Shown: positions 6,789 through 11,978 of the stretch, in pieces
How the letters are laid out: every line of letters begins with the position of its first letter
Position numbering within the stretch: the stretch's first letter is position 1
DNA from: a bacterium
Lineage (GTDB): Bacteria; Bacteroidota; Bacteroidia; Cytophagales; Thermonemataceae
DNA length: 11,978 bases
Reading direction: 5' to 3'
NCBI GenBank assembly: GCA_025362415.1
Contig: JANYGM010000061.1
Location: 1-11,978 of the forward strand
The notes under the pieces: generated by a model
Told to the model about the DNA's origin: nothing
What the model saw: only the letters and a program-made list of their open reading frames with translations
The model's database searches: none
Program-made: the position numbers and the translations under genes

Positions 6789-6835
6789 TATTTTTGTTCC
6801 TATTTTGGATACATTTATTTGTTACTTTCACAGCT

Positions 6836-6867
6836 GAAAAGTAAACATCTTTTTTGAGAAAAACAAA
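6836..6867 (-). promoter_or_regulatory. Bacteroidota-type promoter candidate for the toxin operon
   Basis: On the minus strand TTTG (6867-6864), a 20-base spacer and TACTTTTC (6843-6836) approximate the TTTG/TAnnTTTG promoter of Bacteroidota, with a mismatch at the last base. Transcription would start near 6830, about 40 bases before ATG 6788. Confidence 0.35.
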
Positions 6868-6894
6868 TAAATTGGAAAATATTTTACAAAAAAT

Positions 6895-6920
6895 AAAAAC
6901 AGGGTTTTTACCCTGTTTTT
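6895..6920. terminator. Symmetric hairpin terminator candidate
   Basis: An 11-bp perfect stem (AAAAACAGGGT with ACCCTGTTTTT) around a TTTT loop has A and T tails, so it can terminate in either direction. It lies 20 bp past the stop (6940) of the possible remnant at 6940-7068 and upstream of the toxin operon promoter. It would shield that operon from read-through. Confidence 0.7.
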
Positions 6921-6939
6921 GAGTGATTGATACATTATT

Positions 6940-7068
6940 TTACAACTTAAGGTTAGCAATTAAAGCTAAATAACTTCCTGTGCTATTAGGTGTTTCCTTT
7001 ATATCCGTCAGGCTAAATATGTTGCTCTCGCTTGAAACCTTGCGACAGTTTAGCAAGAAATAGATGCG
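6940..7068 (-). pseudogene. Possible 3' remnant of a gene
   Basis: A 42-codon minus-strand stretch without a Met start ends YLALIANLKL and then TAA, with a terminator hairpin 20 bp beyond. The order of coding-like residues, stop and terminator suggests the tail of a decayed gene. The upstream side ends at a stop codon and then mtaB's terminator region. I recognise no family, and the assignment rests on pattern alone. Confidence 0.25.
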
Positions 7069-7125
7069 TTAAACCATAACTTATTCATTATCAAGCTATA
7101 AAAACTCTATTGTTTATTCCAAAAC

Positions 7126-7160
7126 AAAAAAGCCTTCTCAAACTTTGGAAAGGCTTTTTT
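7126..7160 (-). terminator. mtaB terminator
   Basis: AAAAAAGCCTT pairs with AAGGCTTTTTT around a 13-base loop. It starts 12 bp after the mtaB stop codon and gives a T-rich tail on the minus-strand transcript, as in a Rho-independent terminator. Confidence 0.85.
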
Positions 7161-7171
7161 TATTAGATTTT

Positions 7172-8491
7172 CTAAAATATCTCTTCTACCTCCACCAAAC
7201 CTTCTGCATTGATAGCGTGTAGATGCACTTTTTTAAGTTCGTTGATAAGCAAAGGGTCGTATTTTGCTACCACACGAATATAATTTTCTGTAAAACCTTC
7301 CATCAAATTATTTTCTATTGATTTTTCAAACAACACCGTTGCGGTTTTATTAAGATTTTCTTCATAAAATTTCCTACGCTTTTTTTCTGACAAAATATGG
7401 AGCATTTTAGACCTTTCTGCCCTTGTGTGTGCAGGAACAACTATTGCTTTATTTTCTTTACTAATGTCTGCAGCGTGGGTATTTTCTCGTTCAGAATAGG
7501 TAAAAACGTGCAAATAAGAAATATCTAACTCATTCAAAAAGTTGTAAGTATCCAAAAAATCCTCATCAGTTTCGTCAGGGAAACCCACAATTACATCAAC
7601 GCCAATACAACAATTAGGCATTAAGGCTTTGATTTTGTTCACACGCTCCACATACAACTCACGCACATATCTACGGCGCATAAGTTTAAGAATTTTGTTG
7701 CTTCCAGACTGCAAAGGAATATGGAAGTGTGGCACAAAACGCTTAGAATCAGCCACAAACTCAATAATTTCATTAGTGAGAAGATTTGGCTCAATAGATG
7801 AAATACGTAGGCGTTCTATTCCCTCAATATTGTCTATTTGTCGCACCAAATCAACAAAATACTCTTCTCTTTTACCATCAATAATGCCAAAATCACCAAT
7901 ATTTACGCCAGTCAAAACTACTTCTTTTGTGTCGGTTTTAGCTATTTCTTGTGCGGAAAGCAGGATATTTTCAATGGTATTGCTACGGCTTTTGCCACGA
8001 GCCAGCGGAATGGTGCAAAAAGAACAATTATAATTACAACCGTCTTGTACTTTCAAAAAAGTGCGTGTACGGTCTCCAAATGAATACGCATCATTAAAAG
8101 AAGTGTTGGCGGTTTTGATGTCAGATGCAAATATTTGGGTTTGAGGTTTGCGTACAAAACCATCTAACAAATCTATCAATTGGAATTTTTCTGCTGCACC
8201 CAAAACTGCATCAACGCCTTCTATTTCAGCTATTTCTTGAGGTTTTAGTTGTGCATAACAACCAATAATAGTAACAAAAGCATCAGGCGAGATTTTGCGT
8301 GCTTCTTTTACAATCTTTTTACATTTTTTGTCTGCATTTTCTGTCACAGAACAAGTATTGATGATAAAAATATCAGGTTTTTCTGTAAACTCTACTTTCT
8401 GATAACCTTTTTTCTCAAACATACGTGAGATAGAAGAGGTTTCAGAAAAGTTTAGTTTGCAACCAAGCGTATAAAAAGCTACTTTTTTCAT
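7172..8491 (-). CDS. mtaB: tRNA (N6-threonylcarbamoyladenosine(37)-C2)-methylthiotransferase MtaB
   Basis: This is a radical-SAM enzyme that adds a methylthio group to t6A37 of ANN-decoding tRNAs, giving ms2t6A, in the cytoplasm. Its 439 residues are the usual length. An N-terminal UPF0004 domain carries the three auxiliary-cluster cysteines (Cys11 in TLGCKLN, Cys47 in NTCSVT, Cys78 in IGCYAQ). The radical-SAM motif CNYNCSFC has Cys152, 156 and 159, followed by ARGKSRS and VVLTGVNIGDFG. RISSIEPN and HFHIPLQSGS follow, and a TRAM-like C-terminal region covers about 375-439. The short TLGCKLN start and GVNIG (rather than QNV-type motifs) favour MtaB over MiaB or RimO. The gene stands alone between a terminator and a divergent gene and shows nothing unusual. 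Confidence 0.95.
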   Translation of the reverse strand: MKKVAFYTLGCKLNFSETSSISRMFEKKGYQKVEFTEKPDIFIINTCSVTENADKKCKKIVKEARKISPDAFVTIIGCYAQLKPQEIAEIEGVDAVLGAAEKFQLIDLLDGFVRKPQTQIFASDIKTANTSFNDAYSFGDRTRTFLKVQDGCNYNCSFCTIPLARGKSRSNTIENILLSAQEIAKTDTKEVVLTGVNIGDFGIIDGKREEYFVDLVRQIDNIEGIERLRISSIEPNLLTNEIIEFVADSKRFVPHFHIPLQSGSNKILKLMRRRYVRELYVERVNKIKALMPNCCIGVDVIVGFPDETDEDFLDTYNFLNELDISYLHVFTYSERENTHAADISKENKAIVVPAHTRAERSKMLHILSEKKRRKFYEENLNKTATVLFEKSIENNLMEGFTENYIRVVAKYDPLLINELKKVHLHAINAEGLVEVEEIF

Positions 8492-8535
8492 CTTAAATTC
8501 ATTATTTTGTACTATTATTTATTCATTTCAAGATG

Positions 8536-8567
8536 CAAAAGTAGCGTTTTTTTAGGGGAAATACAAA
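8536..8567 (-). promoter_or_regulatory. mtaB promoter candidate
   Basis: On the minus strand TTTG (8567-8564), a 20-base spacer and TACTTTTG (8543-8536) match the Bacteroidota TTTG/TAnnTTTG pattern. The start would be near 8530, leaving a leader of about 40 bases. A second TAnnTTTG-like box (8571-8564, with TTG 8595-8593) overlaps and is an alternative. Confidence 0.5.
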
Positions 8568-8577
8568 TGTACGGATA

Positions 8578-8612
8578 TTTTGACGTATTCATCAATTATA
8601 ATCATATATTTG
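8578..8612 (+). promoter_or_regulatory. Promoter abutting the 8617 start codon
   Basis: TTTTG (8578-8582), a 22-base spacer and TATATTTG (8605-8612) match the Bacteroidota promoter pattern. Only four bases separate the box from the ATG, so transcription would begin at or next to the start codon and give a leaderless or nearly leaderless mRNA. Confidence 0.5.
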
Positions 8613-8616
8613 TAGT

Positions 8617-9696
8617 ATGAATGATATTTTAGAAAAAGGCAAAAGTGCAGGGCTTGTACGCCTTGATAAGCAACATAATACAGGTAATCAGCGTGTTTTT
8701 TATCCAAAAGCAAATATAGATGTCCCCTTCACGCCAGAAGAGGCGGTACGTATGCGTGTTTATACGCAACTCGTGCTAGATTATGGCTACAAGCCAGAAC
8801 TTATCACTTTTGAACATCAAGTAAAAATGGGGTCTTCCTACAAACGAGTTGATTTAGCCGTTTTTGAAGATATTTCTAAATTCAAATTGTTGATTATTGT
8901 AGAGTGTAAAAGAGAAGATATTAACCAGTCAGGCTTTGAGGAGGCAGAAAAACAGGCTTTTTCTTACGACAACCAACAAGCTGCTGCTTATATTTGGGTG
9001 AGTTCTTTGTCAAAAAATTCTTATTACAAAAACTCCTATACTGCCACAGGACGCACCAGAGATAAACTAGCAGATATTCCTAGTTTTGGCACAAAAAATG
9101 CTTTTTGGTATTATATTTATGAGTTTTTGAGTATTCAACTGAATTTTTTGAAAACTTTGTATGATGATGTTATTGTGCCTATTGTGCGTAAAAAGTGGTT
9201 TTTGAGGTATTTGGTATATCTTTTTTTGTTTTTTGTATCAGGTTATTTTTTGAGTATTTTCAATGCAAACACACTCACGCCTTTTGCCATACGCAAAAAT
9301 TTGTTACAAAATACCATTACTTTTAAACATTTATATTGGTTTGTGCCTATTGTAAGCACTTTATTAGTTGTGTTGTTGATGCGTGAACGTGTACTTATAC
9401 GTGCTGCAAAGTCAAGTAAAAATAAGTATGATTATTATTGGGTGGCGGTTTTGATGATAATTGTTCCCACTTTATTTTTCACAGGAATATTTTTTGACTA
9501 CAAAAAAGACTGTTACAAGTGCATAGATTGCCTAAATGAATGGAAATGTTGGTGGTCTTATAATCATTTTGCGCTTTATGCTCGTGAGGACAGGTATTTG
9601 GAATATTTTGTACCTTTTCGTATTTTTGCACCATTATTAGCATTTTTGACACTTTTGGTAAACTGGATTTTGAAATTTTATAAGAATTTGGGATAA
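8617..9696 (+). CDS. HsdR_N-like PD-(D/E)xK protein with four membrane segments and a Cys cluster
   Basis: The protein has 359 residues. Residues 25-130 resemble the N-terminal nuclease domain of type I restriction HsdR subunits (HSDR_N type). RMRVYTQLVLDYGY is followed by FEHQVK (Glu66), RVDLAVF (Asp79), IVECKRED (Glu96-x-Lys98) and EAEKQAFSY (Gln113), the D-ExK-Q order of PD-(D/E)xK nucleases. There is no helicase part. Instead four hydrophobic segments follow (about 195-214, 238-256, 274-292, 331-352). A loop at 299-311 holds four Cys (CYKCIDC, five residues, C), able to bind a metal. This suggests a membrane-anchored nuclease or nucleic-acid sensor, perhaps in phage defence (inferred). 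The hydrophobic helices could instead tether a regulatory domain that has lost nuclease activity. It is divergent from mtaB and has no obvious partner gene. Confidence 0.75.
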   Translation: MNDILEKGKSAGLVRLDKQHNTGNQRVFYPKANIDVPFTPEEAVRMRVYTQLVLDYGYKPELITFEHQVKMGSSYKRVDLAVFEDISKFKLLIIVECKREDINQSGFEEAEKQAFSYDNQQAAAYIWVSSLSKNSYYKNSYTATGRTRDKLADIPSFGTKNAFWYYIYEFLSIQLNFLKTLYDDVIVPIVRKKWFLRYLVYLFLFFVSGYFLSIFNANTLTPFAIRKNLLQNTITFKHLYWFVPIVSTLLVVLLMRERVLIRAAKSSKNKYDYYWVAVLMIIVPTLFFTGIFFDYKKDCYKCIDCLNEWKCWWSYNHFALYAREDRYLEYFVPFRIFAPLLAFLTLLVNWILKFYKNLG

Positions 9697-9870
9697 TTGT
9701 TTAGGTATAGTATTCTATGTATTTGTTGTAGAGACGTTGCTTGCAACGTCTAAACTAGCAAATGAAAGAATTATTCTTGTATGAAACTAAATACAATTTT
9801 CTACGCAAAGACGTTGCAAGCAACGTCTCTACAAATATATCTGTGTAACATCAATTACCTAAACAGTTAC
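9697..9870. mobile_element. 174-bp MITE-like element with 12-bp flanking direct repeat
   Basis: AATTTGGGATAA occurs at 9685-9696 and again at 9871-9882, directly bordering the element, as expected for a target duplication. Near the ends, TGTTTAGGTA (9698-9707) is inverted at 9856-9865. Further in, a perfect 26-bp inverted repeat lies at 9726-9751 and 9809-9834. Each inner copy contains the palindrome AGACGTTGC with its complement, a motif of the GTAGAGACGTTGC type that recurs in many Bacteroidota and cyanobacterial genomes. No coding capacity is present. The insertion falls exactly on the stop codon of the upstream gene and re-creates it. Confidence 0.7.
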
Positions 9871-9892
9871 AATTTGGGATAAATTGAGAATA

Positions 9893-9927
9893 AAAAAGAA
9901 GACTTCATTTAGTGAAGTCTTCTTTTT
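9893..9927. terminator. Bidirectional terminator between convergent genes
   Basis: A perfect 15-bp stem (AAAAAGAAGACTTCA with TGAAGTCTTCTTTTT) around a TTTAG loop has A- and T-rich ends. It lies 13 bp beyond the stop of the minus-strand peptidase gene and probably served the plus-strand gene before the MITE-like element inserted. Confidence 0.9.
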
Positions 9928-9940
9928 ATTGGAAAGAATT

Positions 9941-11341
9941 TTATTGTTCCTCTTCTGGCTCTTCAGCCTCTGGTTCTTCAGCTTCTTCCTCTTCTGGTTG
10001 CTCTTCCTCTTCAACTTCTTCTTCTTCTTCCTCTGGTTCTTCTTCAACTTCTTCCTCCTCTGGTTCTTCCTCACTTTCCTCTTCTTCAGCTTCTTCTTCC
10101 TCCTCTTCACCTTCCTCCTCTTCATCTTCCTCCTCTTCATCTTCCTCCTCTTCATCTTCTGACTCTTCCTCTTCACTTTCTTCCTCGTCTTCTTCATCTT
10201 CTTCACTTTCCTCATCTTCTTCACCTTCGTAGTCGTCTTCTTCATCAAACTCCGTATCTTCATAATCTTCTTCCTCGTCTTCTGCTGATGCTCCAAATCC
10301 CTCCTCATCATCTTCATCTTCTATGTCTTCATCATCAGCCCATTCCTCATCTTCACCTTCTTCTAGCTCATAATCTTCCATAATTCCTGCAAAGGCTTCA
10401 TTATTTTCTTCAAATTCTTGGTGGTCGTCTTCTTCATATTGATAAGCAAACACGTCATCAGGAATGTGGGCATAATCTCTTGGGTGATAGACTTTTACAT
10501 CTGATTTTTTGACACCTTTTCCTTTATTTACAACAGATTTGGCAGACTTTACCCACGCTTTTTGTGCATTAGGAAGTTTTTTATTTTTCTTGATTATCCA
10601 GCAATCCGCAGTCCATTTTTCATTCATCAAATAGTTGTAAGGAATGTAGCAATAGCCTTTTTCTCCCCACGTTTCACCCCAAGAATTGCGTACAATAAAC
10701 ATTTTATCTTTATCAGAATAACCTACACAAAGCATTGCGTGGCAACCATGTTTTTTTGCACCTGCTTCATCAGGAGAAGGCATAGAAACAATACCATTCG
10801 CTTTTGTTTTGCCAAAACTTTCAAAAGTTTTAGTTCCAAAAACAATAGGATAACCATCTGCAAGCGTTTTTTTCCAAGCATCAAGTTTGACAGGAACAAA
10901 CATTACTTCATCAACCAAAAACCTTTTAGCTTCTTTATATGCTTCTTTTGGTGGCTGTTTAACGACTTGCTCTTTTGCACCAAACGCCCAAGTTTGCTCC
11001 GAACAAGCACCTATTTTTTTTAGGCTGTCCATAGCATATTGTATGTGGCTACCAGAATCTTCTTTTTCTTTCTTGGTATAAACACGAGCATTGTAATAGA
11101 CAAAAAGGCGGCTAATGTCATAGCTTTCTTTCTTAAATCTTTTGAAAAGATACTCATACGCACCCACAACTGCATTTGCGGTACAACTGCTAGTTTGGTG
11201 TTGATTTTCAACATTTGTCATAAAAGGTCTTAAATCTACCGTAGCAGGCAAAACGGACTTTTTTGTGCTTGCCTTGTAGGCTTTTGCTTTTGGGCTAGGT
11301 TTGGCAAACTTATAGCCACCTGCAAATTCAGTTTTTCCCAT
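9941..11341 (-). CDS. C1A papain-family cysteine peptidase with a long acidic tail
   Basis: The protein has 466 residues. The peptidase domain spans roughly 34-252. It contains VDLRPFM, the oxyanion Gln47 and catalytic Cys53 (NQHQTSSCTANAVVGAYEY), catalytic His201 (KKHGCHAMLCVGYS) and Asn219 (VRNSWGETWGEKGYCYIPYNY), so the full Gln-Cys-His-Asn set is present at papain spacing. There is no signal peptide and no classical inhibitory propeptide; the first 33 residues are Lys/Ala-rich. From about residue 303 to the end the sequence is almost entirely Glu and Asp with a few Ser, a tail of about 160 residues that includes tandem EDEEE units. Such tails may bind basic partners or metal ions, or keep the protein soluble. 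None of this can be shown here. The gene has its own promoter and terminator. Confidence 0.9.
   Translation of the reverse strand: MGKTEFAGGYKFAKPSPKAKAYKASTKKSVLPATVDLRPFMTNVENQHQTSSCTANAVVGAYEYLFKRFKKESYDISRLFVYYNARVYTKKEKEDSGSHIQYAMDSLKKIGACSEQTWAFGAKEQVVKQPPKEAYKEAKRFLVDEVMFVPVKLDAWKKTLADGYPIVFGTKTFESFGKTKANGIVSMPSPDEAGAKKHGCHAMLCVGYSDKDKMFIVRNSWGETWGEKGYCYIPYNYLMNEKWTADCWIIKKNKKLPNAQKAWVKSAKSVVNKGKGVKKSDVKVYHPRDYAHIPDDVFAYQYEEDDHQEFEENNEAFAGIMEDYELEEGEDEEWADDEDIEDEDDEEGFGASAEDEEEDYEDTEFDEEDDYEGEEDEESEEDEEDEEESEEEESEDEEEEDEEEEDEEEEGEEEEEEAEEEESEEEPEEEEVEEEPEEEEEEVEEEEQPEEEEAEEPEAEEPEEEQ
10096..10155. repeat. Four tandem 15-bp units in the acidic tail
   Basis: Four consecutive copies of CTTCCTCCTCTTCAT (first copy ending in C) encode EDEEE-type pentapeptides in the peptidase tail. 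Unit changes preserve the frame, so tail length can vary by five residues per copy. Confidence 0.85.
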
Positions 11342-11415
11342 TGAAATTGTTTTTTTGATTATTATTGAAATAGTTTAGGTTACGAGTAGTTTCTTTTTTT
11401 TACTACTTACGCTCT

Positions 11416-11445
11416 CAAATGTAAGAAAAAAAACAGAAAACCAAA
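11416..11445 (-). promoter_or_regulatory. Peptidase gene promoter candidate
   Basis: On the minus strand TTTG (11445-11442), an 18-base spacer and TACATTTG (11423-11416) fit the Bacteroidota promoter pattern exactly in the downstream box. The predicted start is near 11410, about 70 bases before the ATG at 11341. Confidence 0.6.
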
Positions 11446-11544
11446 CTTTTAAGTAAAAAAATTTTTTTTTACGAAATATTTTTACAAATTGCTATTCATA
11501 AAAGGCTTAGTAACATCAAAACAACTTATAAACAACTTAAAATT

Positions 11545-11978
11545 ATGAACAAAAAGATTGCACTTTCGCTATTGCTTTGTGTTATTTTCTTTCAAAAGAT
11601 AACTGCACAAAGTATTGATAATCTTTTATCACAACTTAATCAAGCCAAAAATGCTAATGTAAGACTAGAACTTTTAGAAGAAATTGGGCTGACTTATCAA
11701 AAACAAAATGCTCATAAAAAAGCAGTAGAATACCTTGAACAAGCGCAAAATCTGCAAAGGACACTAAAAGTTCCTGCGCAAAAACAAATCAATACCTTGC
11801 AGAGTTTAGGGCTTTCGCACATTCAAAATAAAGAATGGGCAAAAGCAGAAACTACTTTTACAAATATCCTTAATTTTCAGCAAGTATTGGGACAAAAACG
11901 TGAAATGGTGGCTACACTCAACCGTACTGCTGACTTGTACAACAAAGATAACAAAACGCCACAAGCCATAGAACAATG
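11545..11978 (+). CDS. Exported tetratricopeptide-repeat protein, 3' end outside window
   Basis: The first 144 codons are visible. Residues 1-22 are a signal peptide (MNKKIALSLLLCV, then a hydrophobic run ending ITAQ). After it come helical repeats with TPR spacing: LLEEIGLTYQKQNAHKKAVEYLEQA, then LQSLGLSHIQNKEWAKAETTFTNIL, then TLNRTADLYNKDNKTPQAIEQ. In Bacteroidota this layout most often precedes a membrane helix and a histidine kinase, a SpoIIE-type phosphatase or a LuxR-type regulator, but the decisive part is not in the window. The start is the first ATG that gives a signal peptide. The gene is divergent from the peptidase across about 200 bp of AT-rich DNA. Confidence 0.85.
   Translation, partial: MNKKIALSLLLCVIFFQKITAQSIDNLLSQLNQAKNANVRLELLEEIGLTYQKQNAHKKAVEYLEQAQNLQRTLKVPAQKQINTLQSLGLSHIQNKEWAKAETTFTNILNFQQVLGQKREMVATLNRTADLYNKDNKTPQAIEQ

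Noticed and set aside
7021..7070. Small stem (CTTGC/GCAAG) as an RNA gene or riboswitch
   Set aside because: Five base pairs only, with no further structure or known consensus.
7629..8083. Plus-strand frames within mtaB
   Set aside because: They are antisense shadows of a clearly conserved gene.
9884..10317. Ser-rich, Phe/Leu-rich and Lys/Arg-rich frames over the acidic tail
   Set aside because: They are other-frame readings of the Glu/Asp repeat DNA; low complexity mirrors the codons of the peptidase tail.

Overview
The window is AT-rich and looks like a Bacteroidota genome, plausibly a marine or freshwater Cytophagales relative (inference). The signs are promoter-like TAnnTTTG boxes with an upstream TTTG/TTG, starts without clear Shine-Dalgarno sequences, many short lipoproteins, and a secreted TPR protein. 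No species call is possible from the sequence alone.

Positions 1-6790, all on the minus strand, form an accessory locus that reads best as a chain of toxin-like genes, each followed by a lipoprotein gene. The chain starts at the high-coordinate end. A large unrecognised protein (4952-6748, possibly from ATG 6788) overlaps a putative SleB-like cell-wall hydrolase (3976-4959), which is followed after 2 bp by a lipoprotein (3290-3973). Then come two more effector-like/lipoprotein pairs. The first is a papain-like or NlpC-like protein (2159-3064) with a lipoprotein overlapping it by 4 bp (1284-2162). The second is the C-terminal piece of an Amidase_3 N-acetylmuramoyl-L-alanine amidase (728-1156) with a lipoprotein overlapping it by 14 bp (103-741). 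All three effectors plausibly attack peptidoglycan. Lipoproteins would be placed correctly to protect the producer, so an effector-immunity function is inferred.

The downstream pairs are separated by two nearly identical 176-bp elements (1081-1256 and 2989-3164; 5 differences in 180 aligned bases). Their 40-bp terminal inverted repeats each fold into a hairpin. Each element carries an ATG, and the reading frame runs through the hairpin into the toxin, so both downstream toxins begin with the same element-encoded 25 or so residues. A third copy of the hairpin lies at 81-121, at the centre of a perfect palindrome covering 1-201 that reaches the window edge. That palindrome is either an assembly fold-back or a real inverted duplication. 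The first gene of the chain has a run of nine G (6738-6746) that puts its likely ATG leader out of frame. Eight G would restore one 611-codon gene, which suggests phase variation or a sequencing error.

Positions 6789-7171 are mostly intergenic: a promoter candidate, a hairpin, a short possible gene remnant and the mtaB terminator. mtaB (7172-8491, minus) is a housekeeping tRNA-modification gene. Divergent from it is an unusual fusion of an HsdR_N-like PD-(D/E)xK domain to four membrane segments and a cysteine cluster (8617-9696), possibly translated from a leaderless mRNA. A 174-bp MITE-like element with a 12-bp direct repeat sits at its stop codon. A bidirectional terminator (9893-9927) follows. 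A papain-family cysteine peptidase with a roughly 160-residue acidic tail (9941-11341, minus) comes next, and then the start of a secreted TPR protein (11545 onward, plus), cut by the window edge.
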